A stretch of DNA of 64,000 nucleotides from Oscillospiraceae bacterium (GCA_015067525.1 SVMH01000003.1:1-64000), one strand, 5' to 3'. Shown: positions 47,665-56,180, counted from the stretch's first letter. Numbers and translations: made by a program. Notes: a model not told the origin generated them from the sequence alone.

Positions 47665-47680
47665 ACACAAGATATTGTGT
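47665..47680. promoter_or_regulatory. NrdR-like box 2
   Basis: ACACAAGATATTGTGT, close to the NrdR box consensus. Confidence 0.7.
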
Positions 47681-47759
47681 TGACGAGAGTCGATAGCAGA
47701 AATGGAGAAAAGGTTATGTTTCTGCGATGAACTGGGGGAAAAGGGGTGTTTGCAGGGTA

Positions 47760-47795
47760 AAAAAGACCCCGGCAGACGGGTGTCTGCCGGGTGAA
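47760..47795 (-). terminator. Hairpin downstream of 47804-48268
   Basis: CCCGGCAGAC-GGGT-GTCTGCCGGG flanked by AAAAAAGAC on plus strand. Confidence 0.7.
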
Positions 47796-47803
47796 GGGAG
47801 AAC

Positions 47804-48268
47804 TTATTCCTGCTCCAGAGTGAGGCCCAGAAGGCCCAGCTGGTATTCGATCTCGTCCAGACCCTCCTGGGTCATGTTGCGCACCTTTTTCAGGTCGGAT
47901 ACAGACATCTGCCGCAGTTGGCGCACGCCGGTGATGCCGTGGCCGTCAAGGCTGACGCGGGTGCGCAGGCTCAGGCCCAGATCTTCCAGCGACATGTCAC
48001 GCCGTCTTTCTTCGGCAGCGGGTGCGGGAGGCGTGACCACTTCGGCCACGGGAACAGGGTCGGCACCGCACAGGCGGATGGTCTTGCCCTCGGCGGCGCG
48101 GCGGTTCAGCTCCGTCTCCAGCCAGCGGAGTTCTGCTTCGCAGATGGGGCAGCTGCCGTCACAGTCCGGCGCGCAGGGCTCCTCGGAGGACAGGAAGGGG
48201 ATGTCGTTGAGCTGGGCAAGGGTGCGGCGCAGTTCGCGCAGCAGCTGGCGTTTTTCCGGATGGGTCAT
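47804..48268 (-). CDS. Standalone RpoA C-terminal-domain-like protein with Cys cluster
   Basis: C-terminal MSLEDLGLSLRTRVSLDGHGITGVRQLRQMSVSDLKKVRNMTQEGLDEIEYQLGLLGLTL; central CAPDCDGSCPIC. Confidence 0.8.
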   Translation of the reverse strand: MTHPEKRQLLRELRRTLAQLNDIPFLSSEEPCAPDCDGSCPICEAELRWLETELNRRAAEGKTIRLCGADPVPVAEVVTPPAPAAEERRRDMSLEDLGLSLRTRVSLDGHGITGVRQLRQMSVSDLKKVRNMTQEGLDEIEYQLGLLGLTLEQE

Positions 48269-48342
48269 GGTAAAGTCCTCCGTGACGGTCATTTTCTATA
48301 GTATACCAAGTTTGCCTCAGCGGTGCAAGAAGAAATGCAATC

Positions 48343-48400
48343 TTGACAAAGCGGCGATGACGGTGGTAAACTAACGTAAACGATTAAACAATCTTTTAAT
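48343..48400 (+). promoter_or_regulatory. Promoter and putative ArsR-type operator of metal-ATPase operon
   Basis: TTGACA-N18-TAAACT, then ATTAAA-CAATCT-TTTAAT dyad. Confidence 0.55.
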
Positions 48401-48417
48401 TGACGGAGGCGTAAGCG

Positions 48418-48636
48418 ATGAAAAAGACGTACAAGATCGAAGTGGACTGTGCCAACTGCGCCAACAAAATGGAGCAGGCAACCAATCAAATCGCCGGCGT
48501 GAAGAGCGCGGTGGTGAATTTTATGGCGCTGAAAATGACCGTGGAATTTGCTGACGGTGCCGACGAAAAGACCGTGATGGGCGCGGTGCTGAAGGCTTGC
48601 CGCAAGATAGAGCGGGACTGCGAGATTGATTTTTAA
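48418..48636 (+). CDS. Heavy-metal-associated (HMA) domain protein
   Basis: MKKTYKIEVDCANCANKMEQATNQIAGVKSAVVNFMALKMTVEF. Confidence 0.92.
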   Translation: MKKTYKIEVDCANCANKMEQATNQIAGVKSAVVNFMALKMTVEFADGADEKTVMGAVLKACRKIERDCEIDF

Positions 48637-48646
48637 GGAGAAGCGT

Positions 48647-50524
48647 ATGACGCGAAAACAGAAGAAGATGCTGGCGCGGATCCTTGTCAGCGCGGCGCTG
48701 ATGGTGGCGCTGCTGTTTGTGCCGGCGGAGGGCTGGCTGCGCTTTACTTTGTGGATGGTGCCCTATCTCCTCATTGGCTATGACATCCTTTGGGACGCGG
48801 TGCGGGGCATCGTGGCCGGTCAGGTGTTTGACGAGAACTTCCTCATGGCGGTGGCCACGGTGGGCGCCGTGGCGCTGGGACTGATGGGCAGCGGCGACTA
48901 CACCGAGGCGGTGGCGGTGATGCTTTTCTACCAGCTGGGCGAGTGGTTCCAGAGCTACGCCGTGGGCAAGAGCCGCCGCAGCATCGGCGCGCTGATGGAT
49001 ATCCGCCCCGACTTTGCCCGCGTGGAGCGCGGCGGGGAAACGGAGGAAGTGGATCCGGACGAGGTGGCCGTGGGCAGCGTCATCGTGGTGCAGCCCGGTG
49101 AGCGGGTGCCCATCGACGGTGTGGTGCTCTCCGGCGCGTCCGATCTGGACACGGCGGCCCTGACGGGCGAAAGCCTGCCCCGGGATGTGGGCGAGGGTGA
49201 CGAGGTCATCAGCGGCTGCATCAATCTGACGGGCGTGCTGCGCCTGCGCACCACCAAGGGGTACGGTGAGTCCACCGTGGCGCGGATCCTGGATCTGGTG
49301 GAAAACGCCGGCAGCCGCAAGGCCAGGGTGGAGCACTTTATCTCCCGCTTTGCCCGGGTGTATACGCCGGCCGTCTGCGGCGCGGCGCTGGCGCTGGCGG
49401 TGCTGCCGCCGGTGGTTTGCCTTGCACTGGGCGATGCGCCGCTGTGGAGCCAGTGGTTGTACCGCGCGCTGACCTTTCTGGTCATCAGCTGTCCCTGCGC
49501 GCTGGTGATCTCCATCCCCCTGACCTTCTTTGCCGGCATCGGCGGCGCGGGACGCTGCGGCGTGCTGGTCAAGGGCGCCAACTTCCTCGAAGCGCTGGCG
49601 GATACCGACTGTGTGGTGTTTGACAAGACCGGTACCCTGACGCGCGGCACCTTTTCCGTCAGCGGTGTGTATCCGCAGCACATGGCGGCGCAGGAGCTGC
49701 TGGAGCTGACGGCTCTGGCGGAGAGCGCCTCCTCCCATCCCATCAGCCGCAGCCTTGTGGCGGCGTGGGGCGGCGAGGTGGACAGAAGCCGCGTGCAGAA
49801 TATCCACGAGCGCAGCGGCCACGGCGTGCAGGCCACGGTGGACGGCCGCAGCGTGGCGGCGGGCAACCGCCGCTGGATGGCCGAGCTGGGAGTGGACTGC
49901 CCCGACTGCGCCGCGGCGGGCACCGTTGTCCACATATCGGTGGACGGTGTGTACGCCGGCTACATCGTGGTGTCCGATACGCTCAAGCCCCACAGCGCCG
50001 AGGCTATCGCGCAGCTGAAGGCGGCGGGCGTGAAGAAAACCGTGATGCTCACCGGTGACAACGAGGCGGCGGCACAGGCCGTGGCAGCCGCGGTGGGCGT
50101 GGATGAAGTCCGCAGCCGCCTGCTGCCCCAGGAAAAGGTGGCGGCGGTGGAGCAACTGCTGGCAAATCGGCGGGGCAAGCTGGCCTTCGTGGGCGACGGC
50201 GTCAACGACGCGCCGGTTCTCAGCCGCGCCGATATCGGCATCGCCATGGGCGCCATGGGCTCCGACGCGGCCATCGAGGCGGCGGATGTGGTGCTGATGG
50301 ACGACGATCCTATGAAGATCGTCCGTGCCATCCGGATCGCCCGCCGGTGCCTTGCCATCGTGCGGCAGAACATCGTGTTTGCGCTGGGCGTAAAGGTGCT
50401 GTGCCTGCTGCTGGTAGCGGTGGGCGCGGCCGGCATGTGGCTGGGCATCTTCGCCGACGTGGGCGTGATGGTGCTGGCCGTACTCAACGCCATGCGGGCG
50501 CTGCGCGCAGGAGGAGAAAACTGA
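48647..50524 (+). CDS. Heavy-metal (Zn/Cd/Pb-type) P-type ATPase
   Basis: SCPCALVISIPLTFFAGIGGAGRCGVLVKG, FDKTGTLTRG, VGDGVNDAPVLSRADIGIAMG. Confidence 0.95.
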   Translation: MTRKQKKMLARILVSAALMVALLFVPAEGWLRFTLWMVPYLLIGYDILWDAVRGIVAGQVFDENFLMAVATVGAVALGLMGSGDYTEAVAVMLFYQLGEWFQSYAVGKSRRSIGALMDIRPDFARVERGGETEEVDPDEVAVGSVIVVQPGERVPIDGVVLSGASDLDTAALTGESLPRDVGEGDEVISGCINLTGVLRLRTTKGYGESTVARILDLVENAGSRKARVEHFISRFARVYTPAVCGAALALAVLPPVVCLALGDAPLWSQWLYRALTFLVISCPCALVISIPLTFFAGIGGAGRCGVLVKGANFLEALADTDCVVFDKTGTLTRGTFSVSGVYPQHMAAQELLELTALAESASSHPISRSLVAAWGGEVDRSRVQNIHERSGHGVQATVDGRSVAAGNRRWMAELGVDCPDCAAAGTVVHISVDGVYAGYIVVSDTLKPHSAEAIAQLKAAGVKKTVMLTGDNEAAAQAVAAAVGVDEVRSRLLPQEKVAAVEQLLANRRGKLAFVGDGVNDAPVLSRADIGIAMGAMGSDAAIEAADVVLMDDDPMKIVRAIRIARRCLAIVRQNIVFALGVKVLCLLLVAVGAAGMWLGIFADVGVMVLAVLNAMRALRAGGEN

Positions 50525-50525
50525 G

Positions 50526-50891
50526 ATGAGCGAAAGAAAATTACCCCATGACCACGGCCATGATTCGGCCCACTATCTGGACCATATGCCCACGCCGGAA
50601 GGCTTCGCCGCCGTGTCGGCGGTGTATCAGCTGCTGGGGGACGCCAGCCGCTGCCGCATCTTCTGGCTGCTGTGCCACTGCGAGGAGTGCGTCATCAACA
50701 TCGCCGCCATGGTGGAGATGAGCTCCCCCGCCGTGTCCCATCACCTGAAGCTCCTGCGCGCCGGCGGACTGATCGTCAGCCGCCGGGAGGGCAAGGAGGT
50801 CTACTACAAGGCCGCCGACACCGAAACGGCGCAGCTGCTGCACCGCATGATCGAGCAGGTGGTGCACCTGACGTGTCCCGATGAGGAATGA
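50526..50891 (+). CDS. ArsR/SmtB-family metalloregulator
   Basis: LLGDASRCRIFWLLCHCEECVINIAAMVEMSSPAVSHHLKLLRAGGLIVSRREGKEVYY. Confidence 0.93.
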   Translation: MSERKLPHDHGHDSAHYLDHMPTPEGFAAVSAVYQLLGDASRCRIFWLLCHCEECVINIAAMVEMSSPAVSHHLKLLRAGGLIVSRREGKEVYYKAADTETAQLLHRMIEQVVHLTCPDEE

Positions 50892-50900
50892 ATACAGAAC

Positions 50901-50940
50901 ATCCGCAGCCCAACAGGGCTGCGGATTTTTTGTCGGCGGG
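50901..50940 (+). repeat. 40-bp direct repeat including terminator, copy 1
   Basis: ATCCGCAGCCCAACAGGGCTGCGGATTTTTTGTCGGCGGG identical to 52041-52080. Confidence 0.97.
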
Positions 50941-51002
50941 GCAGGGACTTTACAGGGAGAAAAAAACAGATATAATAAGAAAAAAGCCAAGGAGGGCTGC
51001 GT

Positions 51003-52037
51003 ATGAAGCGGGTTGTTATAGCGGTGCTGTGTGTTTTGCTGCTGAGTGGCTGCGGAGATTTCCACACAGCGCAGCCGGAATTGCACCGTGTGGAACTTGT
51101 GCAGGTATGGGCAACCGTGTCATCGGCCTACTATTTGGCAAGTGACGGAACGCTGTACAGTCCCGGCGCCGACAGTGATGCTGCATCCTACGTGCTTTAT
51201 CAAGATCGAGAGAAAGGCATTGTGGCGGAGGGCGTGTGCTTCTTTGAAGAAATGGCGGGTGGTGGATACTACATCAACGAACAGAAGGAACTCTGCCTGT
51301 GGAACGAAGCGAATCTGCCACTGTACGGTTATGAAAAGAAAGCCGGTCATGCGGTGGTATGTACCGATGTGGCCTTTGCCGAATGGGGCGGCGATTGTAT
51401 GCTGGTTCTGAAAGAAAACGGCGAGCTGTATTTGGCCGGTGAAATTGGCGGCGAGGAGTATACCATGGAGCAGCCGAAATTGCTGGGAAGCGATGTAACG
51501 GCCGCCGATACGGACGGTGTTTTGGCGATTTGGGCAAATGCGGAGGGGGAAATCTTTTCCTACGGTGATCCGACCCATCTTGCATGGTTTGACCATCAAA
51601 TACTGCAGCAGCTGCGCGGTAAAAATGTGCAGGAATTGCATCTGGAACGCCATTATCTGGCGGCTTTAGCCGATAAGAATCTGTGGTGCTGCGGAGAAGA
51701 CGGCAAACTACAGCTGCTGGGCGAGGCGGCGGAAACCGTTTCCTGCGCGTACAGAACTCTGGCGGCGTTGGAATCCGACGGCGCAATCCGCGTGTGGGGA
51801 AAATGCATCGGAAATGATGCCACACAGACAGAGACGGCGGAATACGTGACGTTAGACGGAGAAAACGTGGCGGAAAACGCGGTCAGCGTCATGGTTTCAG
51901 ACGGTATGCTGAGCTACGTGGGAGATGACGGTTCGTCCTATATTTTCCATGCCGGTGGCTGCACAGATTTCTACGGAAATGCCACAAACGATAAATACGT
52001 GGGTATTGGCCGTGCGCCCAACGTCTGGATAGAATAA
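51003..52037 (+). CDS. Lipoprotein with RCC1-like repetitive body, in lower-GC insertion
   Basis: MKRVVIAVLCVLLLSGCGDFHTAQ; repeated short ...DGTLYSPG/NGELYLAG/EGEIFSYG/DGAIRVWG units; own TTTACA-N16-TATAAT promoter and AAGGAGGG RBS. Confidence 0.78.
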   Translation: MKRVVIAVLCVLLLSGCGDFHTAQPELHRVELVQVWATVSSAYYLASDGTLYSPGADSDAASYVLYQDREKGIVAEGVCFFEEMAGGGYYINEQKELCLWNEANLPLYGYEKKAGHAVVCTDVAFAEWGGDCMLVLKENGELYLAGEIGGEEYTMEQPKLLGSDVTAADTDGVLAIWANAEGEIFSYGDPTHLAWFDHQILQQLRGKNVQELHLERHYLAALADKNLWCCGEDGKLQLLGEAAETVSCAYRTLAALESDGAIRVWGKCIGNDATQTETAEYVTLDGENVAENAVSVMVSDGMLSYVGDDGSSYIFHAGGCTDFYGNATNDKYVGIGRAPNVWIE

Positions 52038-52040
52038 AAA

Positions 52041-52080
52041 ATCCGCAGCCCAACAGGGCTGCGGATTTTTTGTCGGCGGG
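52041..52080 (+). repeat. 40-bp direct repeat including terminator, copy 2
   Basis: Identical to 50901-50940. Confidence 0.97.
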
Positions 52081-52110
52081 AGGCAAGCCCCCGCCCTACG
52101 ACGAATATGT

Positions 52111-53451
52111 TTATCCGTCGTTGGCGAGGCTCACCACCGCGTCCCATGTCAGGGCGCCGGTAACGCCGGTCTGGGGCAGGCCTTGGCGCTGCTGCACGGC
52201 GCGGATGGCGTTTTCTGTGGCTTCGTCGTAAACGCCGGTGGGCTCGATGCGGGGGATCTCGGGCACATTTTGTGCGGCCTGCACGAGAAATCGCTGCAGC
52301 ACCTCCACATCCCGCCCCGTTTGGCCTGGGGTCAGGACGCGGCCGGGATAGATCTCGTCCGCCGAGCCCAGTACGCCGGGGGCGATGGAGTTTCGCGTGG
52401 CGTCATATTGGCGGATGATGGCATTCCACGTGTCGCGGCCCACGATGCCGTCCTCCGCAAGGCCCTGCTGGCGCTGGAAGGCGCGGACAGTGGCCTCGGT
52501 GGCGGGGCCGAAGGTGCCGTTAAACTCCGGCAGGGGCAGCGCGTCGTCAAAATAGGCGAGGACGGAGAGGTAGTACTGGATCTGCCGTACCTCGTCGCCG
52601 CTGTCGCCGGGGCGCAGTACCACGGAAAACTGACGGCTCACGTCCTCCAGCGTCAGCCCCTCGGCGTTCAGCTCCGCAAGGCCCTTGACGCCATTGAAGA
52701 CGGACTTGATCTTGTACCATGTGCCTTTGCCTACGATGCCGTCCTCCGTCAGGTTAAAAATGCGCTGGAAGGTGCGGACCGCCTGCTCGGTGGGTACATC
52801 GAAGATGCCGGTGGGCTCCAGACGGGGCCGCAGACCGGGATAGTTCTGGCCGATGCGGTTGAGCTGGCGCTGCAGCGTGCGCACATCCTCGCCGGCGGAG
52901 CCGAGGCGGTAGGGGAGCCCCCGGTAAGAGGGCAGATTCTGGGCGGTGGGTGCGTCGAAGAGGATGTTGATGTCGCTTCCGTAGTAATATTGCAGGATCT
53001 CGTAGGGCGTCAGGCCGTCCCGCGCCAGATCCACCGTGCCCCACTGGCTCAGCCCCGGACAGGTGGAGGTGGTGCCGTTGCAGTACTGGGTGAAGAAGGG
53101 CTGGACGAAGCCCTGCCGCACCACGTAGTCGTTAAAAAGATCATCCACAAGGCGGGAGACGTTGTCAAAGATCTCCCGCTCGTGGATATATTTCTGGTCG
53201 TAGCGGGTGGAATTGGTGATGTCAAAGTCGTAGCCGCGGCTGCGGTACCACTCGGTATACACGCGGTTGAGGGCAAAGGTGACCTGCGCGTAGATGTTGG
53301 CCCGCAGGGCGCTTTCCGGCCATGTGGGGTAAACTTCACTGGAGGCCACGTTTTTGATGTAGTCGATGAAGGGCACGCGGACATTGGCCGCGCCGGCATC
53401 ATCGGGGTCGCCCAGATGGACGGTGATGTACTCGGGGATGCGGACGGGCAT
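52111..53451 (-). CDS. Peptidoglycan-binding-domain protein (multiple PGB repeats)
   Basis: GSAGEDVRTLQRQLNRIGQNYP...GIFDVPTEQAVRTFQRIFNLTEDGIVGKGTWYKI, repeated units. Confidence 0.88.
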   Translation of the reverse strand: MPVRIPEYITVHLGDPDDAGAANVRVPFIDYIKNVASSEVYPTWPESALRANIYAQVTFALNRVYTEWYRSRGYDFDITNSTRYDQKYIHEREIFDNVSRLVDDLFNDYVVRQGFVQPFFTQYCNGTTSTCPGLSQWGTVDLARDGLTPYEILQYYYGSDINILFDAPTAQNLPSYRGLPYRLGSAGEDVRTLQRQLNRIGQNYPGLRPRLEPTGIFDVPTEQAVRTFQRIFNLTEDGIVGKGTWYKIKSVFNGVKGLAELNAEGLTLEDVSRQFSVVLRPGDSGDEVRQIQYYLSVLAYFDDALPLPEFNGTFGPATEATVRAFQRQQGLAEDGIVGRDTWNAIIRQYDATRNSIAPGVLGSADEIYPGRVLTPGQTGRDVEVLQRFLVQAAQNVPEIPRIEPTGVYDEATENAIRAVQQRQGLPQTGVTGALTWDAVVSLANDG

Positions 53452-53867
53452 CACAGCACCTCCTGCGGCAGCGGCAGCGCCACGGGCAAAATGGCGGTGA
53501 CGCCCTCGAAGATCTCGATCTCGTAGATCTGCGGCTCAAAATCGGGATGGGAGGCAAACACCTGATACAGGGCGCCGCGGCGGGCGCCGTCGGGGCTGAG
53601 GGAGGCGGCAATGGGCGGCGCGGGCAGGACAATGCCGCGGATGTTGCCATCGGCGTCGGTCTCACCGTCAAAAAAGAGGACCCGCGCGTCGGAAAAGCGG
53701 CCGATGACGCGGATGCGCACGCCCTTAGTGGGCAGCGCGCCGCGAGCGCGGCTGGCCTGCACCTTTAATGTGCCTGTGGCGGTGTTGCGGCGGAGGAACT
53801 CATCGTAGCTGATGGCGTCGGTGGGCAGCGCCGGGTAGGCGCTGCGGTCCGGCAGGGTGGTTGGCAT
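53451..53867 (-). CDS. Hypothetical protein paired with peptidoglycan-binding protein (carboxypeptidase-regulatory-like fold?)
   Basis: YDEFLRRNTATGTLKVQASRARGALPTKGVRIRVIGRFSDARVLFFDGETDADGNI; overlaps 52111-53451. Confidence 0.65.
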   Translation of the reverse strand: MPTTLPDRSAYPALPTDAISYDEFLRRNTATGTLKVQASRARGALPTKGVRIRVIGRFSDARVLFFDGETDADGNIRGIVLPAPPIAASLSPDGARRGALYQVFASHPDFEPQIYEIEIFEGVTAILPVALPLPQEVL

Positions 53868-53948
53868 GGGGCGTCTTCCTTTCTGCAAATGGATTCTTTT
53901 TCAGTTTATGCCGCAGTAAAAAAAGAGGTGAGGGGCACCAACGGCCCC

Positions 53949-54518
53949 TCACGCAAAGCCGAAATAGCGCAAAATACCGCGGTAGATGCCAAGGGCGAAG
54001 GCATAGCGGTCATTTTTCAGCTTTTCCGCGTCGCCCGGGTTGGACATATACGCAAGCTCCACCAGAATGGCGGGCATGGCGGTGCGGCGCAGCACATAGA
54101 GGTTGGTGCGCGCCCGGACGCCGTTATCCTTGGTGCCCACTGTGTCCACAATGCCCTGCAGCACGTGCTGGGCCAGCCAGTTGGCCTGGGTGTAGAGGCG
54201 GTAGACGTAGACCTCGGTGCCGTTGGCGGCCGTGTTCTCCGAGGCGTTGGCGTGGATGGAGATGAAATAATTGGCGTCCCACTCGTTGGCCTGCTGCACG
54301 CGCTGGCGCAGGCTGGCGGCATTGCTGGTGCCCAGCACCGTGTCCGGCGTGGGACGGGAAAGACGCACGTCGAACCGGCCGTCCTGCCGCAGCATCTGCC
54401 CGAGATACCGGCCCACCTCATAGGTGACGTCCTGCTCCTGCTGGCCGTACCAGCTGGCGCCGGCGTTGGGAGAACCGGTGGGGTTGTGTCCCTGGTCGAT
54501 ATAAATTTTAATGGCCAT
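53949..54518 (-). CDS. N-acetylmuramoyl-L-alanine amidase
   Basis: MAIKIYIDQGHNPTGSPNAGA...NYFISIHANASENTAANGTEVYVY...MPAILVELAYMSNPGD. Confidence 0.93.
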   Translation of the reverse strand: MAIKIYIDQGHNPTGSPNAGASWYGQQEQDVTYEVGRYLGQMLRQDGRFDVRLSRPTPDTVLGTSNAASLRQRVQQANEWDANYFISIHANASENTAANGTEVYVYRLYTQANWLAQHVLQGIVDTVGTKDNGVRARTNLYVLRRTAMPAILVELAYMSNPGDAEKLKNDRYAFALGIYRGILRYFGFA

Positions 54519-54639
54519 AAAGCATCGCTCCTTCATGCCATGGTATGCAGCGGCGCAAAAATATGTTAGGATGGCTGTAACAAAACGGGGCGCAAACGCG
54601 TCTTATGAATAGAAACACAGGAAGGGAGGGACAGCCGGC

Positions 54640-55104
54640 ATGGAAGAGTTTGAACAGGTGTATCGCCGCAATGCGGGAAAGGTATACCGCTATCTTCTCG
54701 CGCAGGGCTGCCCCGCCCACGACGCAGAGGATATCGTGCAGGATACCTTCGTCAAGGCGCTGGTGCATATTGACGCCTTTCGAGGCGAGTGCGAGCTGTC
54801 GGTGTGGCTGTGCCGCATCGCCAAAAACACGTGGCTGAGCCATTTGAAAAAGAAAAAGAGAGAAAGCGGAGAGCTGACTGCCGACCATCCTGCGCCACGG
54901 GACGAGAGTTGGGAGTGGCTGGATCTGATCGAGCGGCTGGACGAGCCCGGGCGCACCGTGTTTCGCCAACGGGCACTGGGCGGCTGCGCCTACGCCGAGC
55001 TGGCCGTGCAATACGGAAAGAGTGAGAGCTGGGCCCGGGTGACCTACCATCGGGCGCGGCAGAAGCTGCGGCAGATGCTGCCGGGAGAGGAGGACAAAAC
55101 ATGA
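54640..55104 (+). CDS. ECF-type sigma-70 factor
   Basis: FEQVYRRNAGKVYRYLLAQGCPAHDAEDIVQDTFVKALVHIDAFRGECELSVWLCRIAKNTWLSHLKKKKRE. Confidence 0.93.
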   Translation: MEEFEQVYRRNAGKVYRYLLAQGCPAHDAEDIVQDTFVKALVHIDAFRGECELSVWLCRIAKNTWLSHLKKKKRESGELTADHPAPRDESWEWLDLIERLDEPGRTVFRQRALGGCAYAELAVQYGKSESWARVTYHRARQKLRQMLPGEEDKT

Positions 55105-55850
55105 AGCTGAACTGTGATATCGTGGCCGACCTGCTGCCCGGGTATCTGGACAATACCTGCAGCGCCGAGAGCCGCCGCGCGGTGGAAGCGCATCTTAAAG
55201 AGTGTGAAACCTGCCGGATGCTGCTGGAAAATCTGAAAAATGAGGCGGCAGAGGAGCTCCCTGCGCTGAACGAGGCGGAGGTGCTGCAAAAGACCAGCTG
55301 GGCCATCGGCAAGCGGGCGGTGGGTGCTGCCGCCGGTGTGACGGCCATCGTCCTCTACTGGCTGATTTACTTCTGGCAGGACCATCTGGCCGACTGGGGG
55401 GACTATCGGTTTTTCTCCTATAACTTCCATGAGATATGGGTTGGACTGGGACTGATGGTGGTGCCGGCGGTGACTTTCCTCTGGCTGGCAGCGGTGCTGC
55501 GGCGCTGCATCCGGCAGAAAACATGGCGCAAAAACGCGGTGCTGCTGTGTGCGCTGGCGCTGATCGTATCGGCGCAGACAGCGTGGTTTGCATCGCAGCG
55601 GGATCAGTGGGAGACACATGCGGCCGGCACCGTAGAGATTGTGGATGAACAGCACATTCGACTGAAAAACAAGGGAGAAGTTGTCGTAGAGCTGGCGGTA
55701 CCGCCTTCGGTAAAAAACCTTTTGGTGGAAGATACTGTGGTCTACAATGTTGTGTATACACATCAGGCGAATGATCGCCACAATGATTATGGAACCTGCC
55801 GTCTGCAATATATCACGGCAATAGATTTGCCGCCGGAATACTTCAATTGA
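55101..55850 (+). CDS. Anti-sigma factor with N-terminal zf-HC2-like motif and TM segments
   Basis: CDIVADLLPGYLDNTCSAESRRAVEAHLKECETCRMLL; ATGA overlap with sigma gene. Confidence 0.88.
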   Translation: MKLNCDIVADLLPGYLDNTCSAESRRAVEAHLKECETCRMLLENLKNEAAEELPALNEAEVLQKTSWAIGKRAVGAAAGVTAIVLYWLIYFWQDHLADWGDYRFFSYNFHEIWVGLGLMVVPAVTFLWLAAVLRRCIRQKTWRKNAVLLCALALIVSAQTAWFASQRDQWETHAAGTVEIVDEQHIRLKNKGEVVVELAVPPSVKNLLVEDTVVYNVVYTHQANDRHNDYGTCRLQYITAIDLPPEYFN

Positions 55851-55895
55851 GCAAAACTCACCTCTGCGGGCATACTAACCGCGGAGGTGAGTTTT

Positions 55896-56123
55896 TTGAG
55901 CAGAAAGAAGAAAGATCCCGGTTTTCCCTACGACGCAACGCCGGATGTGCACCGCTTTACCGGCAATGCCGACAGCTGCTTTGACATGGTGAACCAGTAC
56001 GGCACCTACGAGATCCAGCGCACGCAGGACACGGAGAATATCTTCCCCCTCATCATGCAGGGGCTGCCCCGTGAGTGGGAAAACATCCACATGGACAAGC
56101 CGGATGTGGAGAACGAGGAATGA
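55896..56123 (+). CDS. Small hypothetical protein, probable TTG start
   Basis: LSRKKKDPGFPYDATPDVHRFTGNADSCFDMVNQYGTYEIQRTQDTENIFPLIMQGLPREWENIHM; GGAGGTGAG RBS; ORF track calls GTG at 55887. Confidence 0.65.
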   Translation: MSRKKKDPGFPYDATPDVHRFTGNADSCFDMVNQYGTYEIQRTQDTENIFPLIMQGLPREWENIHMDKPDVENEE

Positions 56124-56126
56124 GAA

Positions 56127-56152
56127 AAGAGCCGCCCGATCGGGCGGCTCTT
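56127..56152. terminator. Terminator-like hairpin between convergent genes
   Basis: AAGAGCCGCCCGATCGGGCGGCTCTT. Confidence 0.7.
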
Positions 56153-56180
56153 GCCTGTTTTACATTTTTTTGAAATGCTT

